From: Theodoxus fluviatilis
Taxonomy: Eukaryota > Mollusca > Gastropoda > Cycloneritida > Neritidae
Direction of reading: 5' to 3'
Length of the DNA stretch: 26,272 nt
Assembly: GCA_034096865.1 (NCBI GenBank)
Contig: JAWQFJ010000578.1
Span: 20,001 to 46,272 of the forward strand
The translations under genes and the position numbers were made by a program. Positions 11,003-22,061 of this stretch are shown one piece after another. The notes below the pieces were generated by a model. The model saw nothing but the letters and a program-made list of their open reading frames with translations. It searched no databases and was not told the origin of the DNA. Each line of letters opens with the position of its first letter. Positions within the stretch are counted from its first letter, which is position 1.

Positions 11003-13640
11003 CCTGTCACGTGACAAGCAGATTAGGGGATGCACATTCCGAAAGTTAAGAAGACAGGGGAGCTGAGACGAATATTCTTAGTAACTTTTCTTTTGTTTTG
11101 ATTTGTTCTGGTCATAAGTGTTGGAGAAAAAAAAAGAAAGGAGAGGAAATTACTCATCTGTTTTGTTGACATGAGTGGAAGTTTGCACTGGTTTCAGTCA
11201 TCACTTTTTCCAAAGAGCCTCTTTTTGTCCTCTTTGGTTTCGTCGCTTTTCCCGCTCACTTCAAAGCTCCAAGTAAGAAAACAAAAAGGGGTGCTCCTTT
11301 TTTTTTTCTTCTAAGGAAGTGATATTCAAGACTGAGCTGTGCATTTCAAATTATATGTTCTTTTGTGTGTCCCTTGGCTCCGCTGCCACAGTTCGGAGAA
11401 GGCAGGATCTAAGTGTCTGGAAGTGAGGGTAGCTGGAGATGGCTCAACTCAGTTTAGATCAGGAGCCTCTGGCACCATCCCTCCTGTCTCTGTCCCTGTC
11501 AGATCCGAGTCTTGGAGAAAGCTGAATCATTCTCAGCTTTTTGGAAGGCCGGAGCAGTTCCTGCAGGAAGCGAAACCCAGACAGAGTCACTGACAGAGTC
11601 AACTGCATTCCAACTTTCCGAGAGTGGCAGAATGGCAGGTCTGTGGATAGAGAGAATGAGGACGACAGTGCTGCCATGCTTCCTTAGGTTGGGGATGTCT
11701 GGGCACTCTTGTCGCTGAAACCCACGTTGCAAGAGGATGATTTATAAAAATTTTATGGAATGGTCTGTTGCTGTCTGCATGAAGTGTGCTTGCCTGCTCC
11801 AAATTCTTGAAGCTTAAATTTTTTTTGTTTTAAGTGTCTGGGAGTCTGGACTTCAGTCTGGCAGAACCAAGTGTGAGTATTGATCCCCAAACTTTTGAGG
11901 AGTGAAACGTGCTGCTACACCATTCTTGAGAGTGAAGGCTTTATTGGTGTTCACGCTTTGGTTTCATTCAGTGTAGAATGTTCAAAGGTCAAACTGCTGT
12001 GACTACAGGCTTTTAGATATCTCAGTTATGGGATGATCCCTTTCTGTCCTTCCCTTCGGTGTATTCGTATGTTGGGGGGCAACTTTTGCATGTGTGAAGA
12101 AGACACGGTGGAGGAGGTATTCTGTATGAGACTACTTGCTGTGATCACAGAAGATTGGGTGAGACAGATATTCATACTGCAATGTTGAGACAGCTGAAGC
12201 CAACACCAAAGCAATGTCATATCAACAGTTCCGACCCCTGGGGGAAAGCATTCAGAAGGCAAAATGTGGCCGTGTGTGGATGTGTGGACCCAAATTGGCT
12301 TTGCCTTAGCAGCCAGGAACCTTCTCAGGATGCCTGGTTTTGGACAGACTGGAACAGACTGGAACAAACTGGAACAGAAGACAGTCTTTGGATTTGAGGG
12401 CAAGATGGGCCTGGAGCACAGAAGAAGGCGTTCAGAGGGCAAAGTGGGGGCTTGTATGGACAAAAATCTGCCTTGCTGCAGCCACCAGAGACTGGGTATG
12501 CATGCCTGGATTTGGGTGGACTTGGAGCAGACGGCATTTTGGGTGGACTTTTCCTCAGTGTGTTTGGACTGGAGGGGACGTCAGTCTCTGGTCACCGAGG
12601 TGCACCAGAACCGAGCTTTGGAGTCCTACACTAGAGAAAGGCAGATGCTAGATGAAACGGTGCCTCGGTCACTTTGTCCTCCAGTCTGGTCATGACAATG
12701 CTTGGTCTCTTCCTGCAGATGTTCTTGTCCTGAATTCGGGGCTGTGATACTAAGTTTTTTTTACTTGCTACCTTTGTTACTGTTGAGCTATGGCAGGGAC
12801 TCGTTAGAATTTAAGACCTTGTTGCTACGGTCCTGTTCTGGCAAGTGCCTTGATGTTTTTGGTGATGATGCCGAGTTAGCTGTTAATAGAAAATGTGCCA
12901 GATACAGTAGTGTCAAAACTACAAAAACTGCAGAACTGTGAACATTACTGACACGTTTTTCTAAGTGTTGCTGAAATGCCTTTCAAATCATCGGCTTATA
13001 TCTACAGTGCCTTACTCCCTTTTAGAAAATTGCTTTTGTCCCCTTAGGGCTGGCTTGTTAATATGGAGCTGTATTTTGTAAAATGAACTGTAACTATGCA
13101 AAGCATGTTTTGCAACATTTATTGTTATATGCTTGGGTGCTGCATATGACTTGAGCAGCGAACAGTGTTATTGCCTGTTGGTTGATGTCCAGGGCAAACA
13201 TATCGAGTGCGGGTGATAGACAAACGGTGATCTCTGCTTGTGTCCAAGAATACTCCAGGCATAGCATGGGCATTCACCATTGCCTGCTATTTTTGTAAGA
13301 CTGTATACATATACTCCACTGAGATCTCTGCCAGTACCAAAGGAAAAAGGAAATGGAGTTAAGTTTGACTGTCGACGTAAAACCTGGCCTCTAGGGTTTT
13401 TTCTTATGCTGTGGAGTTTTTGACCCGTTTAAGTAGATGTTTAAAGCTGCATCTGTATTTTAACAGAGAATTCTTACAAACCTTATGTCAATTTATACCA
13501 ACAGTGAAGGACAGAAGGCTTTGTCCAAATTGTACCTGATAACCTTGGGTCTCCCTGCCTTCAGCTGGGATGAGAATTCAATGGGACATGAAGAGCAAAT
13601 CATTGAGGAACTTGTCTGTTGAGAAGGGGTGGTAGGATCT
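11003..13640. other. T-rich sequence after the KCTD stop (putative 3' UTR or intergenic)
   Basis: No further coding signal. The + strand is T-rich with runs of T (for example near 11300 and 11820), as expected for a long 3' UTR. No AATAAA was seen in this part; an ATTAAA occurs at about 14184. A small local repeat with an 11-base GACTGGAACAG unit, about three copies, lies at about 12348-12382. The ORFs of 60-145 codons in several frames show no motifs. Confidence 0.5.
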
Positions 13641-13667
13641 TCAAGCACTGGAGCCGAGAGAATTGTG

Positions 13668-13772
13668 CTCCAGTGCAGATGTGTCGGAGGGGACTTCAGT
13701 GTGGATGTGTTGGAGGGGACTTCAGTGTGGATGTGTCGGAGGGGACTTCAGTGTGGATGTGTTGGAATGGAA
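13668..13772. repeat. 26-bp minisatellite, about 3.5 copies
   Basis: The unit AGTGTGGATGTGTYGGAGGG followed by GACTTC is repeated with few differences (C/T at the variable site). The last copy decays into GGAATGGAATGG. No coding role is supported. Confidence 0.92.
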
Positions 13773-13929
13773 TGGAGGGGCATCGACATGGACTTCTGTG
13801 TTCCCCTAGAAAGTCAGTCCCCTCTTGGAGGAGGGACTGAGGTTGCCCAGCTGTGATCAGGGATGAAACAATAGCCTGCCATTGCAGCAGAGCAATTGGG
13901 AACCTGGGACCATGAGACTAGAGGTGTGG

Positions 13930-14155
13930 AATGATGGGACACAAGACGGATGTGGACGATGGGACACAAGACAGATGTGGATGATGGGACTGGGGACAGG
14001 TGTGAACTATGGGAAAATGAACAGGTGTGGACTATGGGAAAATGAACAGGTGTGGAATATGGTAAAATGAACAGGTGTGGACTATGGGACAAAGAGACAG
14101 GTGTGGACAATAAGACAAGGTGTGGACAATGGGACAAGAGATAGATGTGGAACAC
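13930..14155. repeat. 25-bp minisatellite, about nine degenerate copies
   Basis: Units of the form GGGACAHRAGACAGRTGTGG plus ACTAT repeat with substitutions. Central copies carry GGGAAAATGAACAGGTGTGG, and the right end has shortened units. It is distinct in unit and sequence from the 26-bp array 160 bp to its left. Confidence 0.9.
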
Positions 14156-14805
14156 CCTTGGGGCAGGCTTGTGGAAAGAGAAGATTAAAGAAAAAAATCA
14201 TTAGCAAGAGACGGCCGTCTTAAGTCTGCAACAGGAGAGAGCAAAGATTACAGGGACTTTGGAGAGTGGTTGTAACACACAGAAGGCACAACTTCTGCAA
14301 CCGGTGGGGACGGACACTCAATGTGCCTTGTCACAATTCCTCGATGATGTTGGAACCTGTGTCTTGTCTGTCTGGGGTTTTTGTGTACATCTCCCTGGGA
14401 AAAATCAGCTTGGATTGCTTTCTCAGCACCATGAGAACTTGTAAGGATAGCTGCTCAGAAAGTGGCCATGTGTGTGTTTTTTCAAGCATATGTGTGATTG
14501 CGTAGAGATGTGTATGTATGGTTTATCACTGATACATTGTGTTGCGTGCTGTTCTGTGCAACACTCAGGTGGGCACCTCCAGCTCCAGCTTATCTCGCAG
14601 AGTGCCAGGAGACAGCATGCCGATGTGCGGTGGTGTGTGGACCTCCACTTCCAGGGCTGGTTGCATTGGTGGTGAGAGGCTGGGAACAGGGCCGTGGAGA
14701 AGGAAACACAGAAAAATGATTTCAGAGCACTCCTGCTCTGCTTGACAAGGGTGTGGAAGACCAGGGAACCATCTACATCTACCCTGCAGCAGGGAAAACA
14801 GCCAT
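14156..14805. other. Non-coding spacer between minisatellites
   Basis: No gene recognised. An ATTAAA poly(A)-type hexamer at about 14184-14189 is followed by an A-rich run and could end a transcript from the KCTD exon about 3.2 kb upstream, but no clear downstream GT-rich element was identified. Confidence 0.4.
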
Positions 14806-15503
14806 GCTGTACTGGAGTAAGAAATGGCAACACTGGAGTTTGGAAACGTTCTACACTGGAGTTTGGAAACTTTCTGCACAGGATTGGGAAACATCTGCAA
14901 TGGAGTAAGAAATGTCCACACCGAGGTGGGTATTACTTGCACTGGCGTGGGAAATGGCCTTCACTGGAGTAGGAAATGCCCATGTTGGAGTAGGAAATGC
15001 CTACGTTGGAGCTGGAAATGCCTTCACTGGAGTAGGAAATGCCTATGTTGGAGCTGGAAATGCTTTCACTGGAGTAGGAAATGCCTACGTTGGAGCTGGA
15101 AATGCCTTCACTGGAGTAGGAAATGCCTCCGTTGGAGCTGGAAATGCCTTCACTGGAGTAGGAAATGCCTATGTTGGAGCTGGAAATGCTTTCACTGGAG
15201 TAGGAAATGCCTACGTTGGAGCTGGAAATGCCTTCACTGGAGTAGGAAATGCCTACGTTGGAGCTGGAAATGCCTGCACTGGAGTAGGCAATGCCTACGT
15301 TGGAGCTGGAAATGCCTTCACTGGAGTAGGCAATGCCTACGTTGGAGCTGGAAATGCCTTCACTGGAGTAGGAAATGCCTACGTTGGAGCTGGAAATGCC
15401 TTCACTGGAGTAGGCAATGCCTACGTTGGAGCTGGAAATGCCTTCACTGGAGTAGGAAATGCCTCCGTTGGAGCTGGAAATGCCTTCACTGGAGTAGGCA
15501 ACA
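14806..15503. repeat. 21/42-bp minisatellite, about 12 regular double units plus decayed left flank
   Basis: Two alternating 21-bp half units, GGAGTAGGAAATGCCTACGT(T) and GGAGCTGGAAATGCCTTCAC(T), make a 42-bp unit repeated about 12 times from about 14955. The part from 14806 holds diverged single units (GGAGTTTGGAAAC and similar). Because 21 is a multiple of three, two + strand frames stay open: 14824-15738 (WSRKCLRWSWKCLH type) and 14912-15568 (GVGNAYVGAGNAFT type). Both have ATG starts but no signal peptide, splice context or known domain, so I annotate DNA repeat and not protein. Unit variants (TAT, TCC, GGCAAT, TGCACT) form a partial higher-order pattern. Confidence 0.95.
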
Positions 15504-15823
15504 TCCCCGCTGCTGTGGAAGGTCTCTACTTGTGGTGGGAAACATTTGTTTTGCTGTGGAAAGAGTAGGAAGCCCAGCTTGCATGTCCTGGCTGCAGGAT
15601 GCAGGGTGGACTGTAGTGTCTGTCTGTTCCCATGGCGATGCTGTTGCCACCCCTGTCCGGGGTCGGGTGAAAGTCATGGGCAGATCAGCAGCTTCTGATA
15701 TTAGAAAAAATCTTGTGCTTTCTTTCAAACCTATGTGAAGTTGTCATTTGGAGAAAAACATAAAAATCACAATGAGAAGGTTGTGTGTGTTTGTGCATGT
15801 GTGTGTGATTGTGTACGTTGTGT

Positions 15824-15824
<1 letters not shown>

Positions 15825-15870
<46 letters not shown>
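15825..15870. repeat. (GT)23 microsatellite
   Basis: Pure GT run, preceded from 15783 by a degenerate TG-rich shoulder. Confidence 0.97.
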
Positions 15871-15871
<1 letters not shown>

Positions 15872-16671
15872 CCTCTGTGTAGATGTTGACCGTGGTGTTG
15901 GTGTTTTGAAGCTTCAATTGTGCAAGTCTGCTTTCAGACCAAATATTCCTAAGTCTGGTCAGCCTGAGTGCGTTGATCCCAGTTGAAGAGAGGAACTTCA
16001 TGTCGTCATGACACGGCAAGGAACTGCACAGTCATTTCTTGCTTGCTTGCTTGTTGTTTTCTGAGTGATCATTCATGTGGAACTGGGTTTTCCTTGAGTC
16101 TGACCAGGTTTTCTGTGGTTGCTACTGCTGTACAGTACCAAAGCATTCATTTCACCATGGCCCTGTGTTCACCACTGACTGAATTCTCCTTCAGGCTGCA
16201 TTCGCATGTCCAGCGTTTCTACTGCACATTTTTGAAAGGGGACAGCATATTTTGTTCCACTCAAGTTTTTTGTATGGGTTTTTGATGTTGATCTTTTTTG
16301 CTTGATCTTTTTTAATTTGCATTTGCCCTTCAAGAGCATTCTACTTGTTCAGCCGTCTTCATTCAAAGAGCTGATTTGGTGTTGCAAGATGGCCGTCTTC
16401 TTAGATACTCAATCTCCCTATCGAGTGCAGGGCTGGCTGATATCACGTATTTTCCCTCTTATTCAAAGATCACAACAAGTCCTTTTTGACTCATGCGTGT
16501 CTGTTTCTGCGTGCAATTTTCTATGTGCATTTTTCTGTGCACATTTTTCTATCACTGCTCCTGAGTGCAATATTGCCAGACACGTTTGAGACGTTTTTAC
16601 TTTCGCTTCTCGCCTCAGAACCTCTCAGTGTTCATTCATATCTCTGTTCTTTATTTTGGAGTAAGATATAA

Positions 16672-16672
<1 letters not shown>
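15872..16672. other. T-rich non-coding stretch
   Basis: Nothing recognised. T-rich on the + strand with short motif-free open frames (15983-16285 and 16302-16589). Possibly transcribed 3' flank of a + strand gene. Confidence 0.45.

Positions 16673-16673
<1 letters not shown>

Positions 16674-16717
<44 letters not shown>
16674..16717. repeat. (TG)22 microsatellite
   Basis: Pure TG dinucleotide run in T-rich sequence. Confidence 0.97.
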
Positions 16718-16722
<5 letters not shown>

Positions 16723-17093
16723 GTATCCATTTACAAGTAACTTATTGAGTTATCCACTATTTTCCCTTCAACTGAATAGACACCTGAAAAGTTCTCATTT
16801 TGGGGCTTGTGTTTCTAAGTCAACTCGGTTTGACATTTGGAGTTGCAGACACCAACACCAACACTAACACCAGGAATGATGGCTTCATCTAGTCGTTTGT
16901 TACATCTCCCTCTCTCTTACTGCGTCATTGCTAATGAGCCAATCAACTATTTTAGCCACAGCCAGGGGCAGTTGTGGGTGCATCAGAAGAGCAGGGAAAG
17001 CCCATGGGGATGCATGATGGCCATTCTGGGTGATTTAGAGGCCATTGCATCAGGGACGAGGAACCGCTATTGGATGTGGATAAGTGCAGAGCA
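16718..17093. other. Non-coding spacer
   Basis: No gene or clear repeat seen, apart from a short CACCAACACCAACACTAACACC run at about 16850-16872. Confidence 0.4.
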
Positions 17094-17100
17094 GACTCAA

Positions 17101-17450
17101 GTCCATTAGAGGAAGGGGGACATACGTGTCCATTAGAGGAAAGGGGACTTACCCAAGTCCATTAGAGGAAGGGGGACTTACCCATGTCCATTAGAGGAAG
17201 GGGGACTTACTCATGTCCATTAGAGGAAGGGGGACTTAATAATAATAATAATAATGTGTGGATTTATATAGCGCCTTACCATGAGTTAAGACATGATCAA
17301 CGCGCATACATACACAACCATTACAATATGCAATAACAGTCAATCACATCAAAGGTAACTTACCCAAGTCCATTAGAGGAAGGGGGACTTACTCGTCCAT
17401 TAGAGGAAGGGGGACTTACCCAAGTCCATTAGAGGAAGGGGGACTTACAG
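17101..17450. repeat. 29-bp minisatellite, eight units, split by a short insertion
   Basis: The unit GTCCATTAGAGGAAGGGGGA followed by CTTACCCAA occurs five times from 17101 to 17238 and three times from about 17363 to 17450. The two parts are separated by 119 bp of unrelated sequence flanked by ACTTA. Units vary by small substitutions (CCATG, CTCAT) and by a shortened unit. Confidence 0.94.
17239..17357 (+). mobile_element. Short inserted element with AAT repeats and TTTATATAGCGCC core, flanked by ACTTA duplication
   Basis: This 119-bp segment interrupts the 29-bp minisatellite. ACTTA is present on both sides (17234-17238 and 17358-17362), and removing the element plus one ACTTA restores a normal unit (GGGGGACTTACCCAAG). 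This is the signature of transposition with a 5-bp target duplication. The element starts with about six AAT repeats, followed by GTGTGGATTTATATAGCGCC. That core resembles a short repeat I have seen widely in molluscan and other invertebrate genomes (memory, not checked). It has no coding capacity, so it is non-autonomous. Orientation is assigned by convention only. Confidence 0.75.
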
Positions 17451-17768
17451 GCAGCCTGCAGAGCCAGGGGACTGAGATCTGAATGTGATCAGAGGAAGGG
17501 GGGACAGGTGAGGGGAAAGGTTTAAGATCTCACATCAAAAACAACTTGTGGCCTGAGGGAGAACTTGGAGAGAAATGTGGATTGCATGGAGATTTATTTC
17601 TAGTAGCGCTTTGGTGAAATTCATTTCCCCCTCCTGACGCTTAACCCTCCAACCCCTCACTCTCTCTGTTCCTGGTTAGTTCCTGGGAGATACTATTTTC
17701 TGTTATTTCAGATCTTCACATACTTGAATGAAATCTATCTAGTCAGCCCAGTCCGTACTCACTGACAC

Positions 17769-17771
<3 letters not shown>
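17451..17771. other. Non-coding spacer
   Basis: Nothing recognised. It begins with G-rich sequence resembling decayed 29-bp units (AGAGGAAGGGGGGACAGG near 17490) and then becomes unique. Confidence 0.4.
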
Positions 17772-17816
<45 letters not shown>

Positions 17817-17833
17817 ACTCACTCACTCACTCA
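17772..17833. repeat. (CT)n-(ACTC)n compound microsatellite
   Basis: A CT dinucleotide run from 17772 to about 17811 is followed by ACTC tetranucleotides to about 17833. Confidence 0.96.
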
Positions 17834-18350
17834 TCTGGAGTGCTGAGATCCTAGTGTGATCACCTCTCAAACAGGGTGTGTGGACTTTTTCCAAGTTTGC
17901 CTCTTCAAAGATGTAGAGGAGGTGGGGGTCATCTTGGTGCGTTGAACATGGTACCTACTCTTGCTTCCGTCAGTCTCAGCATAGCATGGAGGTAAATAGC
18001 TGCATGTGCAAGACTCCATGAGGGAATCCTGCAGAGCTTCCAACCAAACCTGGTGAGTGACAGGTGTTGTGGTCTTAGATTGAAGGCAACTGTCCACTGC
18101 AACCTTCCTGAGTGGCTGGGCTGCCCACAGCCTCTGTCCAAAACATCTGCTAGAACTTGGAAGAGAAAAATGGGATGTTGTCTTCTATGCTTGCTCCAGC
18201 CTTCCAAGAGATGCCACATGGCTCTTTAATCTGTGGATTCAGCCTCTTCAATGTGAGTGGGGGTCCTGTCGCTACTGTTGGTTACTTCACCACTCCTGAC
18301 CCAACCAAAGTGGTTGTGCTCACATTTGCAGAGACTTGACAGATCCCTAA
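17834..18350. other. Non-coding spacer
   Basis: No supported gene. Open frames of 60-96 codons occur on both strands with no recognisable domain. Confidence 0.4.
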
Positions 18351-18815
18351 AGCTAGCGTCCCTGTAGTACACGGTGTCCCAGCTAAAAGTAATGTTCCTG
18401 GAGAATTTGGCGTCTGCTATAGAATTTGGCATCCCTGTAGAATCTGCATTTGTGTAGACGCTAGCGTCTCATTAGATCTGGCGTACCTGGTATACCTGGT
18501 AAATTTGGTGTCTCTTTAGGATTAAGTATCCTTTTAAAATGAAGCCTCTGTCTGGCATCCAGTTTCCCTGTCGAATCTGTATTTCTGTTGACACAAGCAT
18601 CTCACTAGATCTGACTTCCCTGTAAAATTTGGTGTCGATGCAAAATGTAGTCTCTGCCTAGAATCTGGCATCCCTGTAGAATTTGGTGTCTGTGAGGATC
18701 AGGCATCCCTGTAAATTATAGTCTCTGTCTACTGTAGCATTGGGCGACCCTGTAGAATCTTAGTCTTTCTAGAATCTGGCGTGTCTTTAGAATCTTAGTG
18801 TCCCTGCTGTGTCCC
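18351..18815. repeat. Degenerate minisatellite, about 17-18 bp unit
   Basis: Words of the type CTGTAGAATYTGGYRTCY recur many times with substitutions and indels (TGTAGAATTTGGTGTCT, CTAGAATCTGGCATCC and similar), giving an eroded tandem array about 460 bp long. No coding role is visible. Confidence 0.8.
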
Positions 18816-19032
18816 TGTCTGCACCCCCACGTCTGGAGTCAGGTTTCCTGCTCCAGTTTTCGTGCTCCACTTTTTCGACTGGAGTAGCCCAGTGGGCCTG
18901 TCTGCAGACAGGGGGAGAGGGTGCTGGGCCTTCCCAGAAGCCATTGCTCTGGGCGTTCTAGGTTTGTGAGGAAGCCGTGTGCATCTGCCTTTCTATCCAT
19001 CACTCTGGGTGACCCCAGTTCTTCTGCTTCTT

Positions 19033-19047
19033 CCCCCCCCCCCCCCC

Positions 19048-19079
<32 letters not shown>

Positions 19080-19094
19080 GTGTCTGTCTGTCTG
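19033..19094. repeat. (C)26-(TC)n-(TGTC)n compound microsatellite
   Basis: Twenty-six consecutive C (19033-19058) are followed by TC repeats to about 19079 and by TGTCTGTCTGTCTG. Read on the - strand, this is a repeat, then (GA)n, then (G)26, the same architecture as the array at 863-1001. The length of the C run is unreliable. Confidence 0.97.
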
Positions 19095-19293
19095 ACAGAC
19101 CTATTTACGTTTGTGTTGCATGCATCAAGCCCCCAAAACACACGCTTCCCCGTCAATGCTGTGTGCACTTTCCTCCAGCAGTCCAGCTGTCTGCAGGCTT
19201 GGGAGGCAGGCTGTGAGTAGTGGACCCCAGATGGGATGTAGGCATGTAGGTGACTTGGAACAGGACTGATGGAGGGGATGGATGGATGGATAG

Positions 19294-19451
19294 TGTTTTA
19301 CGGCCTATCAGCGTTGTAGGCTATTTAAGGCTATTAATCACGAAAATCACTAGAACACTTTAGAGTAAAGGTCATCCAGTCACGGCGTCCCTAGTTACAA
19401 ATCGCGTAGGGAGACACGGTGGGTCAATTCTTACCCCGAACCCACAGGGGG
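19294..19451 (+). repeat. Dispersed repeat family A, copy 2
   Basis: Starts near GTGTTTTACGGCCTATCAGC and runs through GTAGGCTATTTAAGGC, ATCACTAGAAC, TTACAAATCGCGTAGGGAGA and GTGGGTCAATTCTTACCCCG to AACCCACAGGGGG. It matches copy 1 (327-480, reversed) and copy 3 (25155-25357). The GTGGGT/ACCCAC stem (19429-19445 region) is conserved. It is preceded by GGATGGATGGATGG, a short tetranucleotide run where it may have inserted. No ORF. Confidence 0.8.
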
Positions 19452-20204
19452 ATGATGGAGGGGAAAGAGAAGACACTAGAGGACAGGAGGGACTTATGAC
19501 CCACAATGGAGCTAGACCAAGGGCTCTGTGTAGCACTTGACCCATCCATCCAGTCTAGTCTGGGAAAGTCCGATTAGTCTCAGGTTGTTAGAGTGTTGGA
19601 GGTGCATTTTACCTGTAGCTTATGGTGTTGGAACCAGTTTTCTCAATAGCTGAGGCTGTGGTGGTAGCGGAATTTCGGCTGGCCGGTTTTCCCTCTGCAG
19701 CATTCTTGTTCAGTAGCATTGGTCATCACTAAAGGTTGCATTCATGAATTTTACAGGCATCAATCTACTTGTGATTTGAATCATGTGTGAATGGAATGTA
19801 CGGAATTTTTGGGACACATTTTAAGTCCGATTTCACCTGTGTTGTGTTCATTTTTAAAATGAATGTACTGACATTTAAAGTTGTCAACATTGTCATTATG
19901 TGGTGTACCATACGGTGTACATTTCTGTTTAATCTTTGGTGTTGTGCTTTGAAGGGTGTTGTAGGTTGTGACAGGAGGTTTGAAGTTGTCACAATGTTGG
20001 ATTTTTTCACATCCATGTATTTCCTTTCTCTTCAAATGCTTGTGCTTGGATACCTACCTGTTCTACAGGGAACGAATAATTAATCATTACATAAATTCCA
20101 TTTATATTTTTCTCCACTCTATATTGAGCTTTTATCTTTCTTTCTTATCCAAATGTGAGCTTTTTACTTGGTTCCATCGTCATGATCTCTAGTCCTCACT
20201 TTTC
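19452..20204. other. Non-coding spacer, AT-rich in its right half
   Basis: No gene recognised. The frames at 19787-20083 (+) and 19765-20035 (-) show no domain, and their starts and ends do not fit splice or translation signals. Confidence 0.4.
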
Positions 20205-20575
20205 CTCTAGACAGGCGTTGTCATCGTTGTCTTTCCTCTAGACACAGTCTTACTCTTTGGATGACTCCCTCTGTTTCTTTTCTTGAACAGTCTACTGTCT
20301 ACGTAGTCCTTTCCTTTGTGTTGAGTCTTTGTCTTCCTTGGGCAATCCATTTCTCTTCTGAACAATCTTTCGACTAGGTAGCCCTTGTCCTTCTTTCCAC
20401 AGTCTTGTTCTCTTTTTGAACAATCTTTTGTCTGCTTAGTCCAAATGACTTGTCTTTTTCTGGACAGTCCTTGTCCAGTCTGTTTCTCTCCCTGAACATT
20501 CTTTTGTCTGCTTAGTCCAGACAATCTGTTTCAGTCTGTTTCTCTCCTTGAACAATCTTTTGTCTAGACTCATGA
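20205..20575. repeat. Degenerate tandem repeats with GAACAATCTTTTGTCT core
   Basis: CTGTTTCTCTCCYTGAACA, TCTTTTGTCTGCTTAGTCCA and related words recur about every 50-70 bp with heavy divergence. The last two units (about 20460-20575) are the most similar to each other. TCTAGACA words occur at the left end. The - strand frame at 20207-20524 is a Lys/Arg-rich translation of this array and is not supported as a gene. Confidence 0.65.
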
Positions 20576-20756
20576 GGATTATCTAATCTTTCCTCTCAGT
20601 GCAGCCATTTTTGCAGCAGTTGCTTCGTCACAGACTGGAAACATGCTCTCTCAGTTCTCCTTAACTTTCCTGCCAGTGTCCTTTGTACATAGTTTGTATG
20701 TTTTTCAATTTGATATACACACATATATCCCTATCTAGTGGTGTGGTATTCCTACC

Positions 20757-20850
20757 AAACAAAATCGTCGTCTTCCAAATGATGTGTACAGTTTGGCTTT
20801 TGAAACAAAATCATTGTCTTCCAAATGATTTGTACAGTTTGGCTTTCGCT
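20757..20850. repeat. 46-bp direct duplication
   Basis: Two adjacent copies of a unit beginning AAACAAAATCRTYGTCTTCC, then AAATGATKTGTACAGTTTGG and CTTTYG, differing at only a few positions. This is a recent tandem duplication in otherwise unique AT-rich sequence. Confidence 0.9.
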
Positions 20851-21963
20851 AGGAGTGGAAGCCCTTTAATTTGTTTTTTTTTCTTCCAAATGCATTTTAC
20901 TTGCATCGGGTGGGTTGTGGTTCTAGCACAACTTCAGACATGATCAGTTGATGTTTTCAGCCTTGTGTTGCATTTCAAACCTGAGTGAATGTCAGATCGA
21001 AGAGACACGTGTGGCCATTGTCAGTCAATACTGCTGTAGCCAGGTCCCATTCCAGCTGGTGTTGTAGCTCTTGGTACAAGCAGGTTTTGTGGATGGTGAG
21101 GAAAGTTGTACGACAGACAGCGAAGCACAGTTAATGCAAAAAGAGAAAAAAAAGATAAAGGCAGGAGACTGGCTTTAATGCATTGTTTGAGATGAGGGTT
21201 TGCTGTGAGAAAGAGGAATTGGAATAGATGCCAGTTTGTGTTGTCGTTGCATCTTGTACAAGCTTGTGTCTTTTCATATTTTCACTTATAGCCGTTTTGG
21301 ATTGTTCATTCAGCTTGTCTTCCCAAACATATTTCAGCTTTGGTGGCAGATGTTGGGAAGGTTTGTCCAAAAAAAAGTTTAAAAAGGAAGAGAAAAAAAA
21401 GTTTGAAGAAAAAAGTGGAATGGAACACATTTTCTTGAAGTGCTTTGAAAGTAGTATTGGTTTAGTATTGCCTGGAGTAAGAGTACACACTTTCAGCAGT
21501 TATCAATTGGTTCGTGCTAGCGCCTCCCTATCCAAGGGAGATAACTCTTACTGGGATACACTGGCACGATTTGTCACACTAGTTGGAGGATACTTTCACC
21601 GAGATATTTTGAAGAAGCAGCCACTGAAAGTTTGAGTAAAAACTGCATTTATTAGTCTCAATGCCACCAGCAAGTGCTTCAGCTGGAAACAGAAAGATGA
21701 ACATCTGATAAATTGCATACCACATTAGTTGCCCTCACAGTGGAGTAAACAGTGTGACAAAACACACAATACAAGGAATTTTGTGTATGATAAGAGATCG
21801 AACAAAGTGAGCCAACGAAACACTAAGCTGTGAGACTTAGCCAAATGAGAGCATCATGTTCCCCCCTCAGCCTGGGGGCTAAGAGAGATCGTGCCATCAA
21901 ATTATGGCTGTAGCAGCTTAGCTGTCCTCAAAACAGTGGGCTGTTTCTGCAGGATACAGGCAG
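20851..21963. other. AT-rich non-coding stretch
   Basis: No supported gene. The 135-codon + strand frame at 21228-21635 has a Lys-rich middle encoded by an A-run and no domain I recognise. At about 21527-21548 the sequence TCCAAGGGAGATAACTCTTA resembles a short dispersed motif I associate with molluscan genomes (memory only). A TTTATT (AATAAA on the - strand) lies at about 21646. Confidence 0.4.
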
Positions 21964-21999
21964 TTTATTCAATAACATGGTGGATCTTTTATCAAAGTC

Positions 22000-22005
22000 T
22001 TTATT
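22000..22005 (-). terminator. Candidate poly(A) signal for the - strand transcript
   Basis: AATAAA on the - strand, about 1.1 kb beyond the HINFP stop codon at 23143. It is the first such hexamer I find downstream of that stop on this strand. A second - strand AATAAA follows at 21969-21964. The site is about 165 bp beyond the end of the unassigned ORF at 22172. Confidence 0.45.
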
Positions 22006-22061
22006 CTTTCAGGACAGTATTTTAGTGCTAGTTCCAAATGTTTTCAACAATTTACACAGGC

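Noticed and set aside
13668..15503. CRISPR-like regular arrays
   Set aside because: Units are directly adjacent without unique spacers and the host is eukaryotic, so these are minisatellites.
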